From assembly GCF_921293095.1 (NCBI RefSeq), contig NC_060251.1, positions 59,413,585 to 59,477,584 on the forward strand: 64,000 nucleotides of DNA. Direction: 5' to 3'. The notes under the pieces are model-generated. The model was given only the letters and a program-made list of their open reading frames with translations, was not told where the DNA came from and searched no databases. Shown piece by piece: positions 23,860-36,593 of the stretch; the first letter of the stretch is position 1, and every line of letters starts with the position of its first letter. A program made the translations under genes and the position numbers. This DNA comes from Ischnura elegans (taxonomy: Eukaryota > Arthropoda > Insecta > Odonata > Coenagrionidae).

Positions 23860-25169
23860 TTATATCACACGCACACAAAAAAAAATATTCACACGGGTGA
23901 AATACCGCCAGTACGCTAAAAAAAATCCCCTTTCAACATGGAATGAAAAATGTGAAGTTCCCCCATAAAGGTATTCAATATGATAACCGACTGATGATAA
24001 TTGCGATATACTAATCGTGAGGGGCTTCAAATAGACTTTTCGGTCAATAATTGGCAAATGAAAGGATGCTGCTATTCGCATAAAGTCATCTGTCTAAAAC
24101 TAACGTAATCCACAACTCTGCCGGAGAAATATCAACAGCGTCCTTGGTGAACTTTTCTATAGAATCTAAATGGTGCGGCAAAAAATAATTCTGAAAAAGG
24201 ACTGTAAAGTGTGTTGAGTGCCAAGGACAGGCATATGCGAAGGCATTTACTCCGTATTTGATATGAATAGGTGTCGAGGCGATACGTTCGTGTTTCATTC
24301 GTCTTTTATCGACTTGTTCCAATATCACGATAAATATTAAGGCAGCATTAAAAAGCGAACCGTCTTGTCTAAAATTTTGCTTCACCCCACTTTTACGAAG
24401 GAAATTTTTCACAGTAAGACTATGACGAGCTAACAAACAAAATAAAGAATTTGATAAGGTCCCTATCCGAAATTCCGGTCGCGGATGACGTTGTACGGCA
24501 AAACTCCTATTTGAAGTATAATAAAAATTAAAGACTGACTTTTCCAGCATTTTGAAGAATAAAAGCTCAATAACAATCAAATAAATTCTACTGTGACTTT
24601 AATGAAGCCGTTAATAAAACAACGGCAAGAGCTAAAATTCTTTTTTCTGGAAACTTACGTGGTTGAGCCTAAAACCTCGTAAACTAATGTAGCAAATCCT
24701 ATTCAAAGAAATACATACTATCAGTACTAATAATAGTAAGGTTGTAAAAATAAATTGAACTGGAGTGGTGGCTTATTTGGTTTATTTTCATTTCAAATGA
24801 AATCTAATCACTCAAGATATTTATTACGTTTTGAGAAGAATTCAATGTGAACACCGCAAAATGATTTCACTGTCCCTTACAGTCATGATGCAAAGTTAAG
24901 CGCAGTATTGCGAGAAAAATTGAGCCCGCTTCTAAGTGACCTCGCGAAACTATTTTCGATACATGATACGAGAAGATAATTCCTAGCATGAACAGGATAA
25001 ATAGGAATACTGGTTGCGTGAGAAAGATCCCCATTTCAAGACTCATGTTGGCCAAGGAGGTAAAGTGGTAAAGACGCAAAAGATTACTCCGCAATAAAAA
25101 TGAACCCATTGTGCCGTCGGTATGAGTGCTCTTCTTATCTGAATTGGCAAATGAAACATAACGGATCAT
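23860..25169 (-). other. Cluster of three same-strand ORFs, possibly a decayed membrane-protein gene
   Basis: In minus-strand order: 25169-24867 (100 residues, with a long hydrophobic stretch FLFILFMLGIIFSYHVSKIV), 24580-24086 (164 residues, among the longest ORFs in the window, with FNAALIFIVILEQV and a hydrophobic HFTVLFQNYF segment) and 24081-23860 (73 residues). Order, strand and hydrophobic segments would suit exons of a multipass protein such as an insect chemoreceptor, but I see no diagnostic motif (for example no TYhhhhhQF) and no convincing splice junctions. Could equally be chance in AT-rich DNA. Confidence 0.2.
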
Positions 25170-27618
25170 TCGACGAACAGAGCAATGCTTTTGAATTCAA
25201 TTGAAGTCAATGATCGGGATTACAAAGAAATTCTCTCATACCCTAATTAAAGCATACATTTTATCCCTCTATAATTTGAAGTTTCTTACAAATTTTTCCA
25301 TGATGGGGACACTTTTCGGAAGGGAGGCCGCCCGCTCGGAGATGTGCCAGCGAGGGTGAGCGCGTAGAGGAAAGGGTTCCGGATTAGCGACCCTTTGGAG
25401 GGTGTACCACGCCCATCCTGGGATTACCTGATCCATGGCCCCACGAAACGCATCTTAACCGAGATCAATAGTGTTGTTACATACTAAACTACATCTAATA
25501 GAACTAATCAGTATTATGAATTGTTTGATCTCCATCTCGAGAGGATAAAAAGTGATCGATCAGCAGTGAAAGCTATCCTCACGATACGATATACTATTAA
25601 TCAATGCACTGATGCGACATGGGGCGATTTCGCTGAATTTCTTACCTATTTCCCCACCGATAGCGAGGATGACAAAATGGTACGAGGGTTAAGTGGCAGC
25701 TAATCCTCGCCTGCTAGACAGAACTTTTTATGCCGTACCTTTCAAGAGCGCATCAAGGGTTAAGATCTATTATCTCGTAATACGTGGCCGATATGATAGA
25801 CTTAGTGATACCACGCTGATTTCCATTTTATCACGAATTAAGATAAATAATGACCTATTGCGATCGTTAGTCGACAGCGATTAATGTTGATCGCAAGAAA
25901 ATCGTGAAAATAAAAAAATTCACGTTTTATTCACATGCCTCCAATGGATCTAAGCGCTTTACTTCCTTTTCTCCTGGGCCAATTTGAAAAAAAGAGAAAG
26001 AAGCCTGTTAGAATAATAGATGAGGAGGAGAGATAAGACGGGAAATAAGACACAAGGCATAACGAGAGGTAAAATGGGAAACTTTGTAAACGGGGATACA
26101 CAAGTTACCACGAGCGAAAAAGGAAACAGAATTAGCCCCAGAACTTAGCTTGTCAACGGTAGAGCTTTCCAATTGACGCAGCAAATTTTTAAACGGAGCA
26201 GTCTTCCCCTTTTCAAAACGTAAAAGTTTACGCAATTATGCCATGAGAGTTGATTAAAATTGAATCAAAACACAGCGTCGTTGCAACTATAAAGAAGAAG
26301 CTTAAAGTACGAATGAGGAAGTCACATTTGACTGAAGTGGTCGAGAAATAATGGCCGCGAGTAACACCGACGAGAGCGGATGACACGATATACGAGTACA
26401 GATTGACGAAAGTAAGGTGAAAATTTATCGCATGTAAACAAATACAGAGAAATCAAGAGTTTCAAGTTAAAGGTTGTAATTAATAATCACCCACTGGTAG
26501 TGATTCTTTTACATGAGGCCAATAACTTCAGTTGTAGGGATGAGCCAAATTACTTTTCCTAAGAATATAAGCCAGCGCACGTTGCTCAATTTGCCATAGA
26601 CTAAATAAATATGCATGAACTATCAGAATCTGCGGAGGATTGATTTTTTTCACAAAAATTATTTCAACTATGTCTCCAATTTTTCAGAAAGTGAGTACAG
26701 TTTGCTTTAACATTTAGGCGATTAGAAAAAAAGATAAAGAACATTATCACAGAATTTTTATGAACATTGTGCTATAAAATGCTCTGAATTCAAAGTATTG
26801 GATGCACGATTAATTCTGAACGATTCGTATAGAATTATCAAAAATGGCCACCAGCTGCTCTTTCAATGGAACTAAATAAGATGACAATTTCAACAACTCG
26901 GAATCAAATACGCGAGACCTCAAGATTTTGAGAGACGCAGTCATGCACGTGCTAATTATTCCAATAAATTGGGTTTAATGACGAAAGCATTTTGTTAACA
27001 CCGTAATTATAATACAATATAATGTTCTCGTAATTTAACCTATTACATCTCCATATAGAGCTCCAAAAAACGTAGATATCAACTTCGTACAGCAAGGATT
27101 AAGGACTTTGAAATGCACTAGCAAATAGACCAACATTACATCCCCGGAGCTAACGGTAAGGAGCAGGGAATCTGTGCGTCTCTATCCCCGCATCTCAACA
27201 ACGCGTGATTAATCGAATAAATAATATGCCACTATCTCCAACAGGCGACGTAAATATTTAGGTCTTTTCAATCTGGGTGAACACAGCTGAAGATATTCAC
27301 GGCACGGCCAATGACAGAGATAAGTCTACTAGGTACCAGTCTTCCGATAAGGAGAAAGCAAATATCATCAAACATCCTCGAACGCGGGGGTAAGGCTTCG
27401 GGATCATACGGTACTGCGCGAATCCGCGTTAGAAGAAGCATTACCCTTCTGGAAATAATGGGGTTCCACCCCTTTGAAAAAGATTTATAATACGACTAGT
27501 TACGAGTGCGACTGTTGATATATATTAATCTAACGATTTGATCGTTGGATCCTTCTTCCTCATAGAATGGTCCTCCAAGATCGTTAGAACATTAATTGCG
27601 TAAGCTTGGTTTCGTTAG
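25170..27618. other. Unassigned DNA with a GC-rich patch
   Basis: About 25315-25450 is noticeably GC-rich and resembles a SINE or other repeat body, but no A/B boxes or termini could be fixed. The remainder is AT-rich with short ORFs only. Confidence 0.4.
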
Positions 27619-27700
27619 TAGTAGGACCCGCCCGCCTCTGTGACGGTGTGGGATTCCTCGTCCCCTCCCTTCCTTCCCTATCCCCTCCCAGGAGGCGTCG

Positions 27701-27738
27701 CACAGTGGTCCGGATCGCGAAAAAGTTGGACAAAAATC
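27701..27738 (+). promoter_or_regulatory. Left Transib terminus with RSS-like heptamer and nonamer
   Basis: Heptamer CACAGTG at 27701-27707, 22-bp spacer, nonamer-like ACAAAAATC at 27730-27738. Canonical 23-RSS is CACAGTG, 23 bp, ACAAAAACC; this differs by one base in the nonamer and one in spacer length. Binding site for the Transib transposase by family knowledge. Confidence 0.88.
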
Positions 27739-28199
27739 AGATTTTCGATGTATGTCTTTGAAAATTGCTCTCTTTATGTTTTTTGGCATGCTATTTTCAT
27801 TTCTGTAGTTATTTTTGCGAAAAAAACATTATTTTAGGCGATATCGTGGAACTTTAACTTATTGACTGGCTAATTGTAACGCTGATTGTATAAACATACG
27901 CAAATCATGATAAAATATGAAAATGAATGATAATTAGTTATAAAGTATGAGTTAATTATCTTTGAAACTAGTCAATAAACAAAAAAACGGCTAAAAGTAG
28001 GGTTGTTGGGTTCATTGACTCACGTTAAAGAGATGCGATTTCCAGATTTCTTGAGGTTCTTCTGTATGGACTAAAAGTAATTATTAAATAAGTGTCAAAA
28101 TAGTATTTAAGTGACTCTTATTCTCATACTATCATGGTTAATGCCTTAAAACTTACAATTATGTACTATGATTATGCATCATCAGATTCTTCTGAATCC

Positions 28200-28601
28200 C
28201 ACCCGTCCTCTTCGCATTCGCTCGCAGAATTTTGAGACTTGCAAGACCAAGAGATCTCGAACCTCCTGCGGAAGATCTTTAAGGCCCCGGCATTTGTTCA
28301 GTCAGTTCCTAATGTGCTAATAAAAGGGTCCGATGTTAGGATCAGTCTCCGAAAATATATATATATGATGCTCGCGATATTTTCTAATATCTTTATTGCG
28401 AGATTCCTGGGCCTCCTGCGATAGTTCTCCAATAGGAAGAAGAGCCGACTCGATGACATCTGTACCATGTATTAATACTTTGTGCTCCGTGGGTGGCATG
28501 TAAAACCATCCATAATGTCTCACAAAATTTTCCGCTGTATCCAAGCAGAACTTTTTTAATTTTACCGGATAAATTAAAAATCCACAAGACAGAGATCTCA
28601 A
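28200..28601 (-). pseudogene. Transib transposase C-terminal fragment (RAG1-core-like)
   Basis: The open frame 28601-28317 reads YPVKLKKFCLDTAENFVRHY, then GWFYMPPTEHKVLIHGTDVI and LLPIGELSQEAQESRNKD. This is the C-terminal catalytic region of Transib transposases: the PP..HK.LIHG block and the (S)xEA.E.RNK block that holds the third catalytic Glu, equivalent to the SEGNESGNK segment of RAG1. After DPNIGP the frame breaks; a neighbouring frame continues to an acidic tail (CEEDGWDSEESDDA) near 28200 but contains a stop. The first two catalytic Asp cannot be found upstream. Nonfunctional. The ORF 29105-28845 may be an earlier piece but I cannot align it. Confidence 0.87.
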
Positions 28602-30702
28602 AATTGTTGAGAATTGAAAGATTAACTTTTTTTCTACTCCTTAAAATTAATTGACTTCAAGCAACTTCGTTTTCCTAATTTTGGAGCGCGTAGTAAAAAG
28701 TGGCCTACCCGTTTTTATATCGGAAGTACCTGTTAAAAAGTAAGACTACTAGAGCAATATCCCAGGGGACCTCATGTCACCATTAGAATAGTAGGAAAAT
28801 ACGAACCTGAGGTGCTTGGAAGGTTGCGAAATACATCAGGGAAATCAACAATTTTGTCCAAACAGGTGCCATTTCTCTCCAAAAAGAGAGATTGATCGCG
28901 AACTAGCTCGCCATCTTCTCTCGTCGGAATAAAAAAATTTCATGTTCAAAAAATTAATAAGCTCAAGTTTTGCCTCCTCATCTCCGTGTAATCTGAAACA
29001 ACCCTCTAGATATGCATTCAAATTCCTTTTTCGAGCAACTATGGTTTTCTCTTTTTTCTCCAGCATTTTTTCGTGCAGTTCTCGCCACGTAAATGTCCAT
29101 GACATTTTTGACAGTCAATAATAAAAACAGAGGTTTGTAAAAAGCTACAAAACAATCTTCTTTCTACAAAGTTTAAATATCAAATAGAAGGGAAAATATG
29201 AAAAATTAGTTCGGTACCTCGTCTCAGACCAATTTTAAAAAACGGAGACTAGAAACGGTAGTAAATGACACATAGTACACCTGCTCATTAATCCTTATTT
29301 CTGTGGTTGTCAGGAACTAATAGCTCGCAATTTGTTTAGCTATCACAACACTATAACGTCTTTGGGAGATGACTGTAAATCACAAAAACTGCAGCCAAAA
29401 TAGGACTTCTCAATTAGCGATGGGTATGTGTTCACATCGACAGAAAAGGAGAAACTGAAGGGTACCAAAATGTTACGACCGATATTTGGACGGGGTTAAA
29501 AAGAGGAGAAATCTTCGCCCATGGAAATGTGGGTATTCTCCTGGATAACTTGTAGGAGTAGGGTTAGACCCCGTAAAGAGAAATGTGAAATGTTTAGATT
29601 TTGTGTGAAAATGCATACTAGCGGCAGACCTGCAATACAACCCGTCCAAAAGGAGGCGGGTGGAGGGTAAAGACCTCATCTATTAACACGTGCAGCTTCA
29701 CATGCAGGTAAGACCGCCCCTAGGATAGCAATAAACTCGAGTTGGGTGGTGCACCAAGTTATAAGATAGTAAAATGTCCCAACTAAGGACCCCTTCCCAC
29801 TTCCCTAAGCTCCGGCGCGTGTTCGGGTAACGGGTCTCTTGCCACTTCGGATTGAAAGAAAGGGAAGCCGGTAGTGGGTTTTCCCAGCAGCAGTGCATGT
29901 TGCCTGTCGTATTTACTTCAATAGATTACCAAAACGCGATTGAAGTCGTTCAGAGAAGCGATCGAAGAAAATATTTTATCTCCTCTCCCAGCGTCCTAAC
30001 TGCGCTTAACCTAATTCAAATTGTTCCGAAATTATTCTATTGGTCCACACACAGATAAAGTTTGGATGATTACAAAGTATAAAATAGGTTTTAAAATGCT
30101 AAAATTCTTATTTTTGTGATTCTGGTCCATGAAACATTGGGAGACACATTTTACCATGTGCCTACACTGCGCTGATGCTAGCGTGTCGACGCTCACGTCT
30201 ACCGCGGCCAGGAACATAAATCGTTGTTATTCGCTGACTCGCACAGATTTGCAGCTGATTTCTTTACTAATATCTTTATAATACTGTACTTCATTGTCAC
30301 CAATAGCCGAATCCGCGCAAATCGACGTCACTTTTTTTATAACTCAACATTTATGCGATTTCTTCCGAAAAAAATTACTCCCCTTCAAATAATTCTACAG
30401 CAATCATCAACATCTCTAAAAGGTTGAAATATATATTTTATGTCAGTGCAATGTCTATATTACTATATTGCAAAGTTAGTTTACGAATATAATTGGCGGT
30501 GTAAAGTCAAAAATAAATCTAAAATACGTAATTTTCGAAAAAACGGAAAAATCGAGTTTCCATTAGAAATAGTGCTACTTTGACGCAATATATCTAATCA
30601 AACAATTTTTTAAATAAAAAATTAAGCATGAGAGATGATACCCCAGATATATTACTACATAACTTGTATAGTCTAAGCGAGTTTCAAGAAAGTCGGAAAA
30701 AT

Positions 30703-30740
30703 GATTTTTGTCCACCTTTTTCCGGATCCGGACCACTGTG
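30703..30740 (-). promoter_or_regulatory. Right Transib terminus with RSS-like heptamer and nonamer
   Basis: Read from 30740 inward: CACAGTG, 22-bp spacer, ACAAAAATC. Same arrangement as the left end, so both ends are of the long-spacer type. Confidence 0.88.
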
Positions 30741-30745
30741 CGTCG

Positions 30746-31845
30746 CGTCGTCGGGCTCCTACCGCGGCGGCGCCTCCTTCCTTGTTCCTTCCTGTCCTTC
30801 CCCTCCTGCGGGCAGAGGAAAAAAGCTAGCGATTAGAATCCCTGCCCCAGGAGTGTAACCCGCGAGCCCGTCCTAGGTGTCTCGTTTCCACTGATGATAT
30901 ATATTATTCATGTCACTCGTACAGGTATTCATGACTAAAAAAGACGACGAATACCAAAACATCCCAAAAGAGTATATTGATTGAGATTCGCAGCATCTGT
31001 TAGAAGCCCTCGGTCTTTCTTTAAATATAGCGCCAATCCCAAGCTGCAGACAGGGGCATGAACCGCATTTTAACAGAATGGGTTTTACTCGTGTATCACT
31101 GACGCTAGGTTGCTGCCATTCAACCACCTGGTATGTGTCCAATTACCCCACATAAATTTCCGTTGAAAATACACATAACATCAGTTCTCTCAAGACAAAA
31201 ACGCCACCTTAGATTTTAAACTTAAAGCTCCCCCGTGGCGCTTCAATTTGGCGACGCCACATTGGACAGAACAAAAAACATTTCGTTTTGATATGCAGAT
31301 GTGAGGTTCAAGCGGTGGGTGATCCTCTTCTTTTTTTCTTTGCCAGAACCAAAGGGCATAGTATCGGTATGTATTGATTTTTAATATTGAGTCGGAGGTG
31401 AGGGGTTCTAAGGAAAAGAGAACAGAGCGAATGCAGGTGAGCGACGAAAAGACAACAAGCGGTGACATCAAAGGGGAAAAAATATGAATGCGAGACGAGG
31501 TGAAAGAAATCGTACACGCGCGAAATGAAAAGACGACGGAGAAGAAAGACGATCTGTCACATTGATGTTTCAAGTCTCTGTCGAGCTGAGTAAAAAACAG
31601 CCGCAATATTGATGTCCCCTGGAGCAACGCAAAGAAGGCATGATGTGTGAAAGCGGTATGGGTATAGCCTACCTTTTTTCTTCCCAAGGTCAGTGTGCAT
31701 TACAAATAAAACCACTCAATTCTCTTGATAGAAAGACCGCGACTCGTTCGAAAAAAAACACATTACTGACTAGGCAAGGCAAGCCCATCTCCACGATATC
31801 GAAATTCTTAATTTATTTACCACCTTTTGAGGGAGCATAAATGCA
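30746..31845. other. GC-rich flank of the Transib copy, then unassigned DNA
   Basis: 30746-30880 is GC-rich with CCTTCC runs, like the left flank 27619-27700. The 165-residue minus ORF 31687-31190 is antisense to a purine-rich stretch and has skewed composition (Ser, Phe, Leu rich) with no domain. Confidence 0.4.
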
Positions 31846-32968
31846 AACTACCGACGTTTTTCAGCTCTATACTGACAGTATAGCGACATGCCGTCCTTAA
31901 CGTTGCCTCCTTGGAGTGATAAGTTTTCAAGATTACGCGACCCAGTAGCTAGCAGGGAGGGTTCATGGCATTCATACCACCCACAGAAAGGTTTGGGAGA
32001 TGCAGTCGAAATTGCGCATCCTACTAATGAATCCCTCTTCTCGAGTAAATGCAGTCTTAAAAACTTTGATCCGGGCAATTAAGTACAAGGCATTTTTATA
32101 AAAAAAATCAAAATGTTCTCTTCCGATTGTACTTCACTTTAATTAACTGGATTTTCAATTCTTCCCAAAAAAATGACTGTGGCAGTTGGCTACAAAAATA
32201 TTGAAGCAGGGGTGATAGAGAGGGTGATTCAACAAATATAGCTTTCGAATATTTAATTTTTTTAAATCTTGGCCTTCATTGACGACATATATGTATATAA
32301 TCGCTGAATGTATATAATCACTCCTCGATGTTTAAGTTCATACTTTTTCCAGCTTTTGAGACGACCCTAGCGCCAATTTCACGATTCTAACGGCATTAGA
32401 CTTCTATTGCAGCATTCGCTAGTAACTCAAGAAGTAGTCAGGAGACATGCCTAAAATTTATTTTTATCGTGTTCCTTAAAATGTAATGAACATTGTACAA
32501 TTTTTTGCCAAAAAAACATACAGGCATATGTAATTTAGTTTATCATCTATCCACATTTCTCCTCGGCTCGGATAAACATGGTAAAAGTGCGAGGGTGCCA
32601 GAGAGTGCCAGGGTAAAAATGCGTATTTTTAAATAAAATTTCCAGAGTATACAGAACAGAAATCCTAGTTCTTGTAGCCATCAGTCAATGAAGTACAATT
32701 ATAAGAGAACATTTTTATTTTTTTTATTTTTTATAGGAATGACTTATACTTTGTTTCTCGGACCAACTTTATCTCCTGGAGAGGAGGGGTTCGGTTTGAA
32801 GGATCCACAATTTCAACTGCATTTCCCAAACCTTTCCGGTGGGTCTGAACTCCTCGAATCCTCCCTGCTTGCGTCGCGTGATCTTGAAACCTTATCATTC
32901 CAAGGACGCAATGTTACGGGCGATGCGTCGTTATACTGCCTGTATAGAGCTGAAAAACGTCGGTAGTT
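31846..32968. mobile_element. Foldback-type element with about 195-bp inverted arms
   Basis: Arm 31846-32045 and arm 32775-32968 are inverted copies. The outer ends are AACTACCGACGTTTTTCAGC on the left and its exact reverse complement at 32949-32968 on the right; further inward GCAGGGAGG, AAGGTTTGGGA and GATGCAGTCGAAATT/AATGCAGTTGAAATT also pair. About 730 bp of unrelated DNA lies between. Both arms can be read outward as ORFs ending in YRAEKRR, which is a consequence of the inverted repeat rather than a gene. No clear target duplication. Two independent insertions of one repeat in opposite directions are the alternative. Confidence 0.75.
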
Positions 32969-35900
32969 AACATTTACGTTTCCTAAAAAGGCGATAAATA
33001 ACTGAAGTAACGCCAAAGCTACACATTATTCTCACTGATGAGTTCCATTTTCTTTCTACCTCACATACTCGTTTCACAAATGGTGTGTGAAGTGCGTGAA
33101 GGGCGGAGGTTAGCGTTCTCTTCAAAGAAAACGAAGAATTTACTTTCATGTTCTTTGATAAATCCTGACAGGCTTGTCTCCTGTTTATGGCCTACCAACC
33201 ACAATGGGTTTCGCTCCACTGATCGAACTGAGTACATTAAAGCGTCATGTCTCGCTCATTATGTGATTTACTATCTGCCAAAAAAAAGGCCTACAATAGA
33301 TAGCAGCCAATCTCGAGAGCCATCAAATCCGAGCTCTTACTGACAACTATGTAAATCTAAGAAAACATCTTCTCATACGCCAGCGTAAATTACAGTAGAA
33401 AAAACTTGGCTTCGATGCCTAAAAAATTAGACGTAGCGAAAAATCGAAGCTTTTCACCTTCGCCTGAAGATGATAGCAGGATGGCTTTTGAAACACTTGT
33501 AACCCAAAAACAACAAACGCGGCTGGAGAACCCGGTATTTTACTCTTGATTAATCTTGGGATTTTTTCCATAACTTTTTTTAAAATCCAACTGATTTTCT
33601 CCATTAATTTCTACCAAGTTTCCAGAGGGTTACTTATGTTCATTCCTAATCTAGGCAAAACAAAATTATGACAATGTTTTAAATGTTTTCCAGAGGACTT
33701 CTCTCACACGCCCAGAAAAGCAATGAAAAAAAATTAAATTGAATTAGGCTCCTTAAATAACTGATTACTAGGGATGACAAAGTGTTTTTTTCTTCTTTAG
33801 GGTAGAGCAAAAACATTTGAGATCCATTAAAAATATAATACAAGCAAGGAGATTGGTTTGTTTATTGATTTCATGGAAGATGTGGTTCCATCTTTCTCTA
33901 TCTTAAATAATGTCTTGTTCAAAAATTGACATGTTTCTCAGCATTCTTGTTCAGCATATTGACTTAGTTTGAGCTCAGTTGGAAAATAACCAGAAGTTTC
34001 ACAGTCGATAGTTATAATTTCCTGTGTTTTCGCAATATTCCTATGAGGGCCGGCTTTATTTTGTTTATTTATGGTTGACCGGAAGATGGTACAGCCGTAA
34101 CCCTAACTAGAGAATAGATGAAATTTACAGCAAATCAAAGTTGTCCAGGATAACGATCATTTGAACTACTTAACTTTAATATAGAAATTTATAAACTCCC
34201 ATTTTCAAACTCTGGAAACGATGAACAGGACATTACGAAACCGGACCTAAAACTGTTATTGCAACTCATTAAGGTCTGCAAGAAGCAATTAAGTACGCAA
34301 TTTAAAATTTGCAAAAGGAAAAACTTGTAGGAAGAGTAAAATCCGCATTGTAAAACGCAGATTTTTATAATAATTATAACAATTTAGTATAAAGCTGAGG
34401 TATAAATATTACTCAGATAATTGAAAATTTATGGATTCGGGTCGGAAAGGAAAAGCGCTAATTAAAAAGTTAAATCACTGGGGCTCCATAACTTTTTATA
34501 AATTTAAGATTAACTAGTAAGTTTATACGAAATATTTTAGCACCCATTCAGACTCTATGGATAGGGAAACAGTTAAAAATAAGAGTCAAAATATCAGTTA
34601 GAAACTTAAAACAATAAGTTTTTGGCTTAAAAATGTGGGGCTATTGAGAAATAGTGCACAACATAAAAGCTTGTAACATGAACCCCTGAGCTAGAAAAAT
34701 ATACAAATAACACCCACAAATAATCTTCTTTCACAATTTAATGAAATCTCATAAATCTCGACTTAGCTTGAAGTTCTCTCTCAAATACGATAGCTAATAT
34801 GGCTAGACTAATTAGCATGATATCATTTTTAGTACCACAACTCCTGCCTTTGACTTTTTCCAAAGATTAACAAGCAAGAGTTAAAAACTTGAGGGAACAA
34901 AATAAAAAGTAAAGATTAGGTCAAAAGTTCATTAGAGTGTTAGAGATAAGACCGAGAGATATTCCTTCTTTTTAAACTTCGGCTGACCTAAATACTTGAT
35001 TTATTACAGCCAGCTCAAAAAATTAATCAAGAGTTATGAGTTTCCTCAAGCGAAATGGTAATAATCAACTCTTGCTCGGGGTTTTCCTATCAAATTAGAT
35101 TACTTTCCTCGTACTCTAGAATTCAGCCTCGCGCAAAAAAAGGAGACACCATAAATACGAGAATACGCTACCATTTCGAGACCTATTTACCCACAAATTA
35201 AAGTTTGCGATAGCTTCACGAGATCAAGATCATCTTTTCTGCTACATATTTAATGATGAAGTGGCCAGATGACTCCAGTATGCCATTAAAACATATGAAA
35301 ATACTTGCTGTTGTACAAAAATTAAGAAAAAAATATAAGAAATTTCACGATGAACTATGATCCTTTTCAACTATCAACTATGATCTTTATAACTGGCCCA
35401 GTCGTGTTAGCTCTTAATTTTTCGCCTGGAATGTTTCCAAGCAACTAAAGAGTTCCCTTCTCTTGCCAGGGAAGTAGGTAGATATTCACAGACCATTACT
35501 ATAGTTTACTAAATCACAAAGGGTAGATCGTAATATCAAATTACATCACATTAATCCATTTTTTTACACAATATCATGAGTACGTATTTCAAATAACGTC
35601 CCACCAAGCCAGGCTAATTTTCACATACGGCCTAATCTAAATAAAAAGTCTACCCACCCCTAAGCTGACAAGACGCGAACAACTATGCTCTGAAAAGTTG
35701 CGAGAGTAAAATTTTAGGTAGTAAGCTTCCATTTCTTCGACAAAAATGAATGAAACAACCAAGAAAGAGCCATTTGAAAGCGTTATGGACGCGTATAAAT
35801 CGGAAGAAATAAAAAATATATCCAATTCATCCCGGAAAAAGCCTAAACTTAACATCCAGCCATTTAAATTAATGATATTTATTATACTAGGAAATTATCT

Positions 35901-36593
35901 CTCCGCATTATTAAGTTAAATAAAACAGGAATTTAAATAAATAATAAAATAAAACATGGAGTCGACATGTGGAGAGAATAAAACATGCGCTTTGTAGCAT
36001 TCGCACAAACTCTGCAGATCGATAATTCTGCCCTCTGGAATCGAAAAGAGAACGATCGCAGCTTTCTAGCACGAATTAGCTCCCACGCAGAAGCCACCAA
36101 CTCGCCTACACGCACAGATCTTCCTTTTGACTTCTATTCTGAAACAAATTACACTATCAGACAGAAAAAGGAGTTTCAAACGTTAATAGATTCAATTCTG
36201 AGACCTTGGAGCTGAGTAGGGGAAAGTTTCACAACTGTAGCGTCAAGCATTGTTCTCGTTTTAATCAGAAAATGTTCCTTCCTTCCTCGACCCCTCCACC
36301 AAATTCTGGGATGGGAATCCAATTAACCGTCCGGGCAGAATAAAATAAGCGCATAACAGTGCCTCCACTAATTTCCCACGAGCACGAGCTGTGGAAGCAA
36401 ATAGGAATATATGTGCAGGAATATCTCAAAGGACAAAAGGTGGAGTCACAATATTTAGATCGACAATCAGGTGATGAAATAATTAACGGAGTTTGAACCA
36501 TCAGAGACGAAAGTACAGGGTTACTATAAATGAATGGTACAGTTTTGAACATGATTTAAAGGAAAACAGAAAAAATTACGGTATATGTTTTAT
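32969..36593. other. Unassigned AT-rich DNA
   Basis: No gene, RNA gene or bounded element recognised. ORFs here are under 105 residues and show no motif. Confidence 0.45.

Larger units (their letters stand above)
27696..30745 (-). mobile_element. Transib transposon, 3040 bp, degenerate
   Basis: The element is 27701-30740. The left terminus begins CACAGTGGTCCGGATC and the right, read inward, is identical for the first 16 bases; similarity continues to about base 43 with scattered mismatches, including GGACAAAAATCA in both. CGTCG lies on both sides (27696-27700 and 30741-30745): 5-bp duplications of CGNCG type are typical of Transib. CACAGTG is the canonical V(D)J heptamer, and ACAAAAATC follows after a 22-bp spacer. 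The minus strand encodes a recognisable Transib/RAG1-like C-terminal fragment. Much of the interior (28600-30650) is not recognisable, so the copy is old or carries nested insertions. It sits in a GC-rich flank. Confidence 0.92.

Noticed and set aside
31190..31687. 165-residue minus-strand ORF
   Set aside because: Among the longest frames, but antisense to a purine-rich stretch, Ser/Phe/Leu-skewed, without a domain or splice context.
32688..32966. 92-residue plus ORF and its 76-residue minus counterpart at 31848-32078
   Set aside because: They are the two arms of the foldback element; similarity between them is due to the inverted repeat, so not called as genes.
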